Both the position numbers and the translations under genes were made by a program. DNA of 6,970 bases from assembly GCA_019313505.1 (NCBI GenBank), contig JAFDBA010000128.1, forward strand, positions 1-6,970, in the 5' to 3' direction. The first letter of the stretch is position 1; every line of letters starts with the position of its first letter. Positions 1 to 5,630 of the stretch are shown here, piece by piece. Under the pieces are notes generated by a model that was not told the origin of the DNA, made no database searches, and saw only the letters and a program-made list of their open reading frames with translations. Source of the stretch: Deltaproteobacteria bacterium. GTDB taxonomy: Bacteria > Desulfobacterota > Desulfobacteria > Desulfobacterales > UBA11574.

Positions 1-101
1 TGTGCGGGAAAGAAAACTTCTTCATAGGACTCTAACCCGTAATCTTCGGGTGTTGCCTCGATATAACTTTCCGGAAAGAATACAATACCTTTTTCTGACA
101 T
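1..101 (-). CDS. Alpha/beta hydrolase, N-terminal fragment
   Basis: Only the first 33 codons are inside the window; the gene continues past the left edge. The ATG at 101-99 has a good ribosome binding site, CAAGGA at 115-110 with an 8-base spacer, which fixes the start. The residues include FFPESYIEATPEDYGL followed by SYEEVFFPA. This 'F-P-E-S ... A-T-P-x-D-x-G-L ... Y-E-E-V' pattern is how many cytosolic BEM46/YfhR-like alpha/beta hydrolases begin, just before a 'DG..L..W' strand that would lie outside. No catalytic residue is visible, so the family call is a pattern-based inference and the substrate is unknown. It lies 182 bases downstream of queC on the same strand, with a palindromic repeat between them, so co-transcription is uncertain. 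Confidence 0.5.
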   Translation of the reverse strand, partial: MSEKGIVFFPESYIEATPEDYGLESYEEVFFPA

Positions 102-185
102 GATTTTAATCCTTGTTGGTTTTAATTTGTGGATTGAACCAATTAAGCCAAACCCAACCCGGACAAGCCGGAACTAAAAATATTT

Positions 186-258
186 GCCACAAAGGCACAA
201 AGACACAAAGGATATATTTATTTTGTTATTCTTTCTTAGTGTCTTGGCGCCTGGTGGC
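186..258. repeat. Imperfect long palindrome, intergenic repeat type
   Basis: The left arm at 186-210 (GCCACAAAGGCACAAAGACA...) is matched by the reverse complement of the right arm at about 235-258 (GCCACCAGGCGCCAAGACA...). A 24-base AT-rich centre separates them. The arms differ by a few substitutions and one indel. The 'CACAAAGGCACAAAGACACAAAG' style of sequence resembles dispersed palindromic elements I have seen between genes of environmental Proteobacteria; that resemblance is recollection, not a search. It lies between queC and the hydrolase fragment, so a transcript crossing it could fold into a long hairpin and act as a terminator or barrier. A short CCGG/CCGG dyad at about 160-172 may belong to the same element. 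Confidence 0.6.
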
Positions 259-283
259 GAAAAAGACAGTTTTCGTTCAGGCA

Positions 284-964
284 TTAAATATATCTTGTCG
301 GATCATCCACCCCAGCTTCTTTAAACCCTTTTTTTCTTAAAAAGCAGCTGTCACACAGACCGCATGCAAGACCTTGTGGCGAGGGGTCATAACAGCTGTG
401 GGTGATTCCTAATTTGACACCTTTTTTAATAATCTGAGCTTTGGTTAACCGGATAAGTGGTGTTCTTATTTTGACTTTTGTAATCCCTTCCACACCCGCT
501 TTTGTGGCAAGATTGGCCATTCGTTCAAATGCGTCGATATATTCGGGCCTGCAATCCGGGTATCCGCTGTAGTCTATGGCGTTAACACCGATAAAAATGT
601 CGGATGATTCGAGAACCTCGGCCCACGCCAGGGCGTAGGAAAGGAAGATGGTATTTCTTGCCGGAACATACGTAACAGGTATCTTCCGTGACATGGTGAG
701 TTCATCCCTGGCTTTGGGCACATCCATGTCATCTGTAAGGGATGAACCGCCTATTTTCTTTAAATCAATATTTATTACAAGGTGTTTTGCCACATCCAGG
801 GAGTCCGCTACTTTTTGGGCAGCTTCAAGTTCAACGGCGTGACGCTGCCCATAAAAAAAACTCAAACTGTGGATTTCAAAACCCTCATTCTTTGCAATGG
901 CCATGACAGTGGTGGAGTCAATTCCCCCGCTTGAAAGAACAACAGCTTTTTTTGTATGGTTCAT
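284..964 (-). CDS. queC: 7-cyano-7-deazaguanine synthase (preQ0 synthase)
   Basis: QueC is the ATP-dependent enzyme that turns 7-carboxy-7-deazaguanine and ammonia into preQ0 for queuosine and other deazapurines, in the cytoplasm. The 226-residue product has the family's usual length and all its marks. The PP-loop SGGIDST is at residues 12-18, YVPARN at 99-104, and a GVNAIDYSGYPDCRPE segment at 126-141. The C-terminal zinc site is formed by C191, C201, C204 and C207 (SCYDPSP...CGLCDSC). The chosen ATG at 964 has its nearest purine-rich site, TAGGA at 984-980, about 15 bases away, which is long. An in-frame ATT at 973-971 sits 6 bases from that site and could be a rare start, adding three residues. 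No queD, queE or queF neighbour is visible. It is divergent from the broken antitoxin gene, with a short AT-rich spacer. Confidence 0.96.
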   Translation of the reverse strand: MNHTKKAVVLSSGGIDSTTVMAIAKNEGFEIHSLSFFYGQRHAVELEAAQKVADSLDVAKHLVINIDLKKIGGSSLTDDMDVPKARDELTMSRKIPVTYVPARNTIFLSYALAWAEVLESSDIFIGVNAIDYSGYPDCRPEYIDAFERMANLATKAGVEGITKVKIRTPLIRLTKAQIIKKGVKLGITHSCYDPSPQGLACGLCDSCFLRKKGFKEAGVDDPTRYI

Positions 965-1005
965 GACGGTAATGATTTTTCCTACTGTTATAGAATAATG
1001 ATATA

Positions 1006-1164
1006 ATGAAATATTGGGAAAAAGCGGATAAAATTATTTTTAGAGTCTAAGCGACTCTCCATGGGATTGCAAGCCATTTTGTATGGATTCAGAATTATAG
1101 TAATAAGTTCCATGAGATAATACAAAATTTTTCTGCATCAGAGGAATTAGATGAAATTAAATAA
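1006..1164 (+). pseudogene. Decayed reading frame upstream of the antitoxin (possible toxin remnant)
   Basis: An ATG at 1006 opens MKYWEKADKIIFRV, then a TAA at 1048. The same frame continues without a stop to a second TAA at 1162-1164 (ending ...NFSASEELDEIK). If joined, it would overlap the antitoxin start at 1151 by 14 bases, an arrangement common for toxin-first type II toxin-antitoxin pairs. I do not recognise the protein, and the internal stop plus the short length mean that any gene here is broken. The toxin idea rests only on position next to the antitoxin. It may equally be chance frame. Confidence 0.25.
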
Positions 1165-1461
1165 AAAGTAAAAAAAATACTTGAATCTGTTGAACGGGGA
1201 GAATGGAAATCGATTCCGAATTTCAAAAAGGAAGCTAAGCGCTATCAAGAATATGCCAAAGCCACTTTCCGAAAAGATAAAAGAGTTAATATCCGAATGT
1301 CAGGAAAAGATCTTGTCAACATACAGAAAAGAGCTCTCCAGGAGGGCCTTCCTTACCAGACTTTGATGTCAAGCGTTCTTCATAAATATATTACTGGTCA
1401 CTCAAAGAAAAGACTTCCTAAATTAGAAGAGACACAAAAATTATTTGAGCATGAGGTCTAA
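1151..1461 (+). pseudogene. CopG/BrnA-like antitoxin, frameshifted near its start
   Basis: The ATG at 1151 has a strong ribosome binding site (GAGGA at 1141-1145) and encodes MKLNKK, then hits TAA at 1169. From 1165 the neighbouring frame reads through to TAA at 1459-1461. It gives VKKILESVERGEWKSIPN, then RYQEYAKATFRKDKRVNIRMSGKDL, and QKRALQEGLPYQTLMSSVLHKYITG. This is the standard architecture of CopG-family (ribbon-helix-helix) antitoxins of the BrnA-like group: an 'E.GEW.S' N-terminus, a 'VNIR.S..DL..IQ.RA..EG.PYQTL.SS.LHKY' DNA-binding core, and a short basic tail. Both pieces align to the family if a single base is restored in the A-rich stretch 1163-1177, so this looks like a recent one-base loss or a sequence error. 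A programmed -1 shift is less likely, because T-AAA-AAG is not a canonical slippery heptamer. The rest of the frame is intact, which argues that the damage is young. Confidence 0.75.
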
Positions 1462-2032
1462 CCTCTAAGGATTGACACGACCTGAAAGGTCGTATTCAAT
1501 ACATTGTTCAAGAAGCCGGAGTGTTTTATTAAAGGGGAAATCACAAGATAGAATAGTAATAATATCCTGTAGTATAAGAAACCTAAACTCAAGATTCCCT
1601 ATACGACCTGCCAACTGCGGATTGTAATGATAAAATAGTAATAGTCACAACACCATTCCCTTGTCCAACATCCTCGGATCATACCATACGCCACAACGAT
1701 TTTATGGCTTTCTTTTATGATTTGCTTCTGAACAAAGTGAAGTTATTGCGAAGGTTGTATTTGTGGGGATTGGAGATGATACTATTATTATTTATTACTA
1801 CCCCCGGACTTCTTAAACAACTTCTTTGCCGATCCATACAAAATAATCGTCTCTAAAGGAGGTCTAACACATCACCTGGAAGCATGATATCACAACCATT
1901 GAAGGCCATTTTGTTACGTATAGATTGCAGAGATCAAAGGTTGGGGAATAATTCTCAGAGCCATTGCTTCTTTTATTGTCATTGACATCTAAAAAAATCT
2001 GGCCCTGTCGAATGAAGTATCGTTCAGGACAG
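1462..2032. other. 571-base region without a supportable gene; decayed fragments
   Basis: No convincing complete gene is visible on either strand. Fragments noticed are as follows. On the minus strand, 1644-1465 is open for 59 codons and ends IEYDLSGRVNP; it has no ATG and protein-like composition, so it may be the C-terminal remnant of something. On the plus strand, 1704-1856 encodes a Leu-rich 50-residue frame (MAFFYDLLLNKVKLL...) without a ribosome binding site. On the plus strand, an AAAGGAGG site at about 1856-1863 is not followed by a start at a useful distance; the ATG at 1890 is too far. The region lies between a frameshifted antitoxin and an intact hydrolase. It looks like old, eroding accessory DNA. 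Confidence 0.5.
1477..1493. other. Perfect 7-bp hairpin downstream of the antitoxin pseudogene
   Basis: ACGACCT-GAA-AGGTCGT is an uninterrupted stem with a three-base loop, 15 bases after the antitoxin stop. It lacks a T-run on the plus strand, so it is at best a weak or Rho-assisted terminator. On the minus strand it falls within the terminal codons of the open stretch 1644-1465. Confidence 0.35.
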
Positions 2033-2731
2033 TTAATGTCTTTGATTGATCCATGCCGCTATAGGTTCAATCCAGTCTCTTCTTGGTCGGTAAAACAGAC
2101 TGTGCCCCAAACCATTCTTTACCCTAATTTCCTTGAATGTGATGTTAGCTGAACCATTTTTTAATATCCTCTGACTAACTTCACATTTTTTGTCAAAGAC
2201 ATCATATATAGAAAGGAAGCGCCCTTGCATGAATTGAACTGACTGGTATAGGAGTTTATTATAGTGTTTCCGAAGACGAACTCCATTATGACCACAAAGG
2301 CCCATCATCACAAAGTTTACTCCTGGATTTTTTAGTTTGGACGAAACTAAAAGCGCAATTGTAACGCCTTTAGAAAATCCAGCAACGGTGATTTGTTCCG
2401 GAGGTATGCTATTCGCCAGAAGAGACTTAACCTGCCTTGCTATCTTTCCCGCATATTTATCGAGCTTGGTTCCTTGGGGTCTAATTTCACTGATCACTGT
2501 GAATCCACATTTTGCAAAGGAGTTCACAATACCATGATAATCATAAATCCCGAAGCAAGGGTGTATGCCATTTGGGCCATGCTTTTCTGCAATCTTTCCG
2601 TGTAGGAAGAAAATATACTTTACAGAAGGACTGATGGCCGACGGCAGGCCATAAGAAAAAACTGCCGGATCTAATTCAGAAACCTTTAACGATCTGAAGT
2701 TATGGTTATTTTTGGGTAAGGGAGTTTTCAT
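2033..2731 (-). CDS. Alpha/beta hydrolase family protein
   Basis: The 232-residue protein has the alpha/beta hydrolase layout. The oxyanion strand FFLHGKI is at 41-47. A segment FGIYDYHGIV...GFTVISEIRPQGT spans 60-88. The nucleophile elbow AGFSKG has Ser120, a probable acid is D177 or D180 (IYDVFD), and the catalytic His is probably H210 (NGLGHSLFYRP). The 'HG...GP...FG.Y.Y..IV..F...GF.VISE.RP.GT' stretch recurs in a bacterial group whose members often carry signal peptides. This copy has none evident, so it is probably cytoplasmic. The substrate is unknown. The usual S-K-G-G is S-K-G-V here. The ATG at 2731 is forced by an in-frame TAA at about 2749-2751, and no good ribosome binding site precedes it. 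It lies 69 bases after the small DRR gene, with no terminator seen between, so it may be read from the same sigma-54 promoter. Confidence 0.85.
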   Translation of the reverse strand: MKTPLPKNNHNFRSLKVSELDPAVFSYGLPSAISPSVKYIFFLHGKIAEKHGPNGIHPCFGIYDYHGIVNSFAKCGFTVISEIRPQGTKLDKYAGKIARQVKSLLANSIPPEQITVAGFSKGVTIALLVSSKLKNPGVNFVMMGLCGHNGVRLRKHYNKLLYQSVQFMQGRFLSIYDVFDKKCEVSQRILKNGSANITFKEIRVKNGLGHSLFYRPRRDWIEPIAAWINQRH

Positions 2732-2800
2732 TGAATTATAATATAATGGATATTAGGTAGAATAATCAATCGCAGAGGGAGTAAAGCAGGACAAATTAAA

Positions 2801-3001
2801 TTATTTCCGCCTCCTATCTTTTTCACGTCTTCTATCTTCACTTCTACGTCTTCCTACACCGATATAGCGTTCATCCTTTTCTTCCTCTTTTCGGCGGTCA
2901 TAATCCTTAATTATTATTCCATCCACAACTTTCTTACGCCTGTCTTTCTTCCGACGTTCTATATCTTTCATCCATACATAAGTTTTTAAATCACGTCTCA
3001 T
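2801..3001 (-). CDS. Small arginine-rich DRR-cassette protein (66 aa)
   Basis: This is a highly charged protein of 66 residues, with no hydrophobic segment and many RR/DRR motifs. Its first half, MRRDLKTYVW...VVDGIIIKDYDRR, matches the N-terminus of the tandem receiver protein at 3436-4434 (MRNDNKIYVW...VIDGIVVEDYDRR), with YVW at residues 8-10 in both. The C-terminal half is looser (GRRRSEDRR...DRRRK) where the other copies have GPERRxGxDRR. I choose the ATG at 3001 over a TTG five codons upstream. GGAGG lies 4-5 bases before this ATG, and the match to the paralogue begins exactly here. No function is known to me; a nucleic-acid-binding or docking tail is possible but unsupported. A sigma-54-type promoter lies about 100 bases upstream, and the hydrolase follows. 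Confidence 0.75.
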   Translation of the reverse strand: MRRDLKTYVWMKDIERRKKDRRKKVVDGIIIKDYDRRKEEEKDERYIGVGRRRSEDRRREKDRRRK

Positions 3002-3013
3002 ATCTCCTCCAAT

Positions 3014-3033
3014 CAAGGATCTTTAGGTCCTTG
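3014..3033 (-). promoter_or_regulatory. Small stem-loop in the leader of the DRR gene
   Basis: CAAGGA (3033-3028) and TCCTTG (3019-3014) form a 6-bp stem around an 8-base loop. It ends just upstream of the GGAGG ribosome binding site of the 66-residue gene. It would lie within the transcript started at the sigma-54 promoter and could influence translation. No riboswitch class is recognised. Confidence 0.3.
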
Positions 3034-3098
3034 CAGTAGCAGGGCGATAATTATTTCCAAATACCTAATGATTACAAAGAGGTTTAAAGCTATTTAAA

Positions 3099-3113
3099 GC
3101 AAAAATCGTACCA
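3099..3113 (-). promoter_or_regulatory. Sigma-54 (RpoN) -24/-12 promoter
   Basis: The minus strand reads TGGTACGATTTTTGC followed by TTT. The consensus is TGGCACG-N4-TTGC. All bases agree except the fourth (T for C), and the GG (3112-3111) and GC (3100-3099) doublets are exactly 10 bases apart, as RpoN requires. Transcription would begin near 3087, leaving a leader of about 86 bases before the DRR gene at 3001. This implies control by an enhancer-binding protein that is not encoded here. A dyad at 3208-3231 lies at a plausible enhancer distance. Confidence 0.75.
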
Positions 3114-3207
3114 AAATCTTTCTGATAAACATATTTTCAAGGATAATAAATAGTTATCTCACACAATAATATTATCCAGTTAAAAATTGTTATTGATGCT
3201 TGCCGAT

Positions 3208-3231
3208 AATTATGAAATTTATTTCATAATT
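3208..3231. promoter_or_regulatory. AT-rich 11-bp dyad upstream of the sigma-54 promoter (candidate enhancer site)
   Basis: AATTATGAAAT and ATTTCATAATT are perfect inverted repeats separated by two bases. The centre is about 130 bases upstream of the predicted start near 3087, within the range where enhancer-binding proteins of sigma-54 promoters usually bind. It could instead be a terminator-like hairpin, since the plus strand continues with a short A-run and the minus strand has the matching T-run upstream. The role is inferred from position only. Confidence 0.35.
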
Positions 3232-3406
3232 TAAAAAAACTTCGTACTTTTGGGTATCAAAACCGAATAGAAGTCTTTCAGGTAACTACTTCCTATCAAA
3301 ATATCATTTTGGAGCTCAGTCAGCTTCCCGCTCAATAAGTGTGATGATTCGACCGAACTTTGAAAAATTTGAGATAAATAAAAAGGGGATTGATAGAGGA
3401 AGAGAC

Positions 3407-3429
3407 AAGGCAAAGATCGCCCTTGCCTT
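3407..3429 (-). terminator. Hairpin terminator after the tandem receiver gene
   Basis: AAGGCAA and TTGCCTT form a 7-bp stem around a 9-base loop. It begins 7 bases after the TAG stop at 3438-3436 on the minus strand. The downstream bases are T/C-rich (GTCTCTTCC) rather than a clean U-run, so termination may be partial. Its placement directly after the gene is the main support. Confidence 0.55.
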
Positions 3430-3435
3430 CAGACA

Positions 3436-4434
3436 CTATTGTTCCTGCCGATTCTTCAACATAGAAAATGCACGATCAATAGCAGGGGAAAGTTCAGCAA
3501 GATCGTTTTTCAATATGTAATCATGTGCACCCGCCTCCATAATCGCAGTTGCATTTTTATGCGCAATCGCACCTGTTACAATGATGAATGGCAAATCGAG
3601 TTTATTCTCCTTGTATATACCCAACGCATCAAACGCACTAAAACCGGGCATGGAATTATCGCATAGGATAACATCCCATGTTTGTTTTTCTAAGGCTTTA
3701 CGCATGGCTTCAGCCGTGTCAAGCTGATCATAAATTGGCCTATAGCCATCTTTCTTCAATTGGCGTACAAGCAGCAAGACGTCATCATCAGAGTCTTCAA
3801 CGATCAATACGCGAATGGGTTTATTCCTAAATTCTTTCTCCTGTGGCGGGGGTTCGTTCAAAACCAGCCAGTACTGATCCAATTGGCAAATAATTTCATC
3901 AAATTGTGCAGGGTCCGTTGGCTTACGTATAAAGCTATTGACCCCCAACTGGTAATAATCAGTTAAATCCCGGTCATCCTCGGATGAAATAAAAACAACC
4001 AAAGGAAGCAGATTCGTCCGTTCATCATTGTGCAAACGCCTTAATACTTCCAAGACATCTATCTTTTGAAGATTCAAATCCAACAAAATAACGTGAGGCA
4101 TTTTGCTCGCATCACGGTCTGCATAAATCCCAGAGCCAAACAAATAGTCAAGTGCTGCGGCCCCATCCCTTCCAACCACCACTTTGTTTACAATATTATT
4201 TTTTTGAAATGCACCAAGTACCAACCGTTCATCGTCGGGGTTGTCTGTAACCACCATGATTATTTTCTCATCTTTTACGCTTCTTCTATCCTCACCGTTA
4301 CGTCTTTCAGGTCCGCTGTAATTGGGATCGTCTTTCTGCCTGCGATCATAATCCTCAACCACGATTCCATCTATAACTCTCTCCCGGCGGTCCTTATTGT
4401 TTTGCCAAACATAAATTTTGTTATCGTTTCTCAT
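3436..4434 (-). CDS. Tandem-receiver response regulator with N-terminal DRR cassette
   Basis: The 332-residue cytoplasmic protein has three parts. Residues 1-55 are the arginine-rich cassette (YVW at 8-10, VIDGIVVEDYDRRQ at 20-33, DDPNYSGPERRNGEDRR at 35-51). Residues 59-187 form a receiver of the Rcp1-like type: acidic D67/D68, phosphoacceptor D119 in ILLDLNL, S150, K171 in IRKPTD. Residues 207-328 form a second receiver: E213/D214 in IVEDSDD, phosphoacceptor D259 in CDNSMPGFSA, T287, K309. Both keep the residues needed for phosphorylation. There is no DNA-binding or enzymatic output domain, so it probably passes a signal to a partner protein. The ATG at 4434 has AAAGG (4446-4442) 7 bases upstream. 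It follows the PilZ membrane protein by 62 bases without a visible terminator, so the two may share a transcript. No histidine kinase is in the window. Confidence 0.92.
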   Translation of the reverse strand: MRNDNKIYVWQNNKDRRERVIDGIVVEDYDRRQKDDPNYSGPERRNGEDRRSVKDEKIIMVVTDNPDDERLVLGAFQKNNIVNKVVVGRDGAAALDYLFGSGIYADRDASKMPHVILLDLNLQKIDVLEVLRRLHNDERTNLLPLVVFISSEDDRDLTDYYQLGVNSFIRKPTDPAQFDEIICQLDQYWLVLNEPPPQEKEFRNKPIRVLIVEDSDDDVLLLVRQLKKDGYRPIYDQLDTAEAMRKALEKQTWDVILCDNSMPGFSAFDALGIYKENKLDLPFIIVTGAIAHKNATAIMEAGAHDYILKNDLAELSPAIDRAFSMLKNRQEQ

Positions 4435-4496
4435 ACATCTGCCTTTCTATATTATTTTGCATGATAATCGTTTTGATTTTAGTGCTTTCACATCAA

Positions 4497-5054
4497 TCAA
4501 AACCGCGGCAATACCCCAATCAAACCCAAAAACGTGCCTACGACGATTATAGCAAGGGTAGCAATTAAATAAGTCAATATAAGTTTTTTTTGTTGTTTTC
4601 GAGTTTTCTTAATACTTTCTGAAGCCAATTTTCTCTGTACTTCTATGAACGCTTCATCCGTATAATCACACCTTATGCAATGGGTTGAGAGCCCATCGTT
4701 CTTCTGGCCACATTCAGGACACTTCCAAGGTTCAATGGTCATTTCCTCCGTCAGAATGATTTCCCCGGTTTCAAGGAACTCGATTCCAGTTTGAACCATT
4801 CCGGAATCATCTGTATTGCAATAAACGACCCTACCTTTAACACTAACAGATTTATCTTTAAGATCGATGCCCAGTAATAGAATATCTTGCCAATTAAACA
4901 AGTCCTGAGTTTCTATAAGGATTCCCCCTTTACTTACGTTTATGGCCTTTCCTTTTCCCTCACTTATTCGGTTGCCATTATTATCTATACAAACATAAGA
5001 TATGGGGTCGTTTGTTTTGAATCTCGGATGTTTTCTTCTTGCTTTAAATGTCAA
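4497..5054 (-). CDS. PilZ domain, zinc ribbon and C-terminal membrane anchor protein
   Basis: The 185-residue protein probably senses cyclic di-GMP at the membrane. An N-terminal PilZ domain carries both ligand motifs: RxxxR at R7-R11 (RRKHPR) and NxSxxG at N39-G44 (NVSKGG). A zinc-ribbon follows with C112, C115, C126 and C129 (CPEC...CIRC). After a basic linker (KKTRKQQKK) a single hydrophobic helix at about 158-181 ends the protein, so the PilZ and zinc parts should face the cytoplasm. Translation starts at TTG (5054-5052); AAGGAG at 5065-5060 with a 5-base spacer supports this, and no better ATG is near. The tandem receiver gene follows 62 bases downstream. The second PilZ protein of the window has the opposite domain order, with zinc first. 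The target of its signal is unknown. Confidence 0.88.
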   Translation of the reverse strand: MTFKARRKHPRFKTNDPISYVCIDNNGNRISEGKGKAINVSKGGILIETQDLFNWQDILLLGIDLKDKSVSVKGRVVYCNTDDSGMVQTGIEFLETGEIILTEEMTIEPWKCPECGQKNDGLSTHCIRCDYTDEAFIEVQRKLASESIKKTRKQQKKLILTYLIATLAIIVVGTFLGLIGVLPRF

Positions 5055-5078
5055 GTCTACTCCTTAATATTGCAGGCT

Positions 5079-5180
5079 TTAATCGTGATTATGATCAATT
5101 TGTTGTTGTTCTCTCATTAAAATATTCTTCAATATAGGAATGTTAACATTCCTATAAATATCAACTCGTTTTTTCCTCAC
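5079..5180 (-). CDS. Possible small basic protein (33 aa) upstream of the PilZ gene
   Basis: A GTG at 5180-5178 has AAGGA six bases upstream, and opens MRKKRVDIYRNVNIPILKN...EQQQIDHNHD, ending at TAA 5081-5079. That is 24 bases before the TTG start of the PilZ/zinc/membrane gene, which is typical operon spacing. An ATG two codons earlier (5186) is also possible but has its AAGGA directly adjacent. The frame stays open upstream to about 5285. I do not recognise the protein. A perfect 24-bp palindrome lies within codons for Y-R-N-V-N-I-P-I, so the conserved item here may be the palindrome rather than the peptide. Confidence 0.35.
   Translation of the reverse strand: MRKKRVDIYRNVNIPILKNILMREQQQIDHNHD
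5133..5156. promoter_or_regulatory. Perfect 24-bp palindrome (candidate operator)
   Basis: TATAGGAATGTT is followed at once by its exact reverse complement AACATTCCTATA, with no mismatch over 24 bases. It lies about 80 bases upstream of the TTG start of the PilZ/zinc/membrane gene. With no loop, it is more like the target of a dimeric regulator than an RNA hairpin. It lacks a downstream T-run on the minus strand. No known regulator site is recognised. Confidence 0.5.
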
Positions 5181-5186
5181 AATCAT

Positions 5187-5630
5187 TCCTTCAACATCTA
5201 TGGATTCGCCACATAACAATTTTATTGTTCCGCGGACCCTGTGTCGAAACTCTATCTGTCTATAATTAAAAATATTTTTGTTTAAAATTCACCCAATTTA
5301 ACAACATCCCTTTGTACTGCTATTTAAGAATTTGTAAGATTTTCAGCTGTCTTGAATGGAGTTTGTTTTCAAGTATTTTTTACTCTGTTCCGTTTATGTT
5401 ATGCAAAAATCGTACAAAAGTTAAAATAGCCATTTGAGCAAATACAACGATGAATAAAATCAATAGGTTAGCTTGTACCAGTCATTCCACATACCAAAAG
5501 CATTGGACATTTTTGGTCGTAAAAGTGCCATTTTCTGACATGTTACACACTATTTTGTGGTAATGTTAGGATGAAATAATCAGAAAAGTTTCAAAGGATA
5601 AACCATTGAATGTAAAGGAGGTCATAAGAA
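5187..5630. other. Intergenic region upstream of the PilZ/zinc/membrane gene
   Basis: No gene is seen. Contents: a small AACAAT/ATTGTT dyad at 5215-5229; the near-copy of the sigma-54 element at 5403-5416; a 7-bp dyad ACCAAAA/TTTTGGT at 5493-5517, about 110 bases upstream of the start that element would give; and an imperfect TTAC...GTAA dyad near 5544-5564. The base composition is strongly AT-rich. The layout (degenerate -24/-12 element with a dyad upstream) echoes that upstream of the 66-residue DRR gene. Confidence 0.4.
5403..5416 (-). promoter_or_regulatory. Degenerate sigma-54-like element, near-copy of the one at 3099-3113
   Basis: The minus strand reads TTGTACGATTTTTGC with the same TACGATTTTTGC core and the same 10-base spacing as the element at 3099. 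The -24 doublet is TG instead of GG, which normally cuts RpoN activity strongly. It faces the PilZ/zinc/membrane gene, about 350 bases upstream of it. It may be a weak or dead promoter, or a shared regulatory motif. Confidence 0.3.

Noticed and set aside
1163..1177. Programmed -1 frameshift in the antitoxin
   Set aside because: The site is T-AAA-AAG rather than a canonical X-XXY-YYZ heptamer, and the family does not normally use frameshifting. A simple base loss or sequence error is simpler.
1704..1856. 50-codon Leu-rich plus-strand frame starting MAFFYDLLLNK
   Set aside because: No ribosome binding site, no family resemblance, and it lies in a decayed region; mentioned only within the gap description.
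2002..2031. CTGTC/GACAG inverted repeat just after the hydrolase stop
   Set aside because: Only 5 bp with an 18-20-base loop and no T-run; not enough to call a terminator.
3002..3090. Cyclic-di-GMP riboswitch in the leader of the DRR gene
   Set aside because: Only a 6-bp stem-loop is visible; the conserved GEMM-type core and two-helix arrangement are not present.
3231..3413. 60-codon minus-strand open frame (Ser/Phe/Leu-rich) between the tandem receiver and the DRR gene
   Set aside because: It overlaps the terminator-like hairpin at one end and the upstream dyad at the other, has no clear ribosome binding site, and its composition looks like chance frame in AT-rich DNA.
4066..4464. 132-codon plus-strand open frame opposite the tandem receiver gene
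   Set aside because: It is antisense to well-supported receiver and cassette coding sequence, and its translation shows no family pattern.
5520..5540. TGGCAC on the minus strand near 5530-5535, as a further sigma-54 -24 box
   Set aside because: The matching GC doublet at the 10-base spacing is absent.
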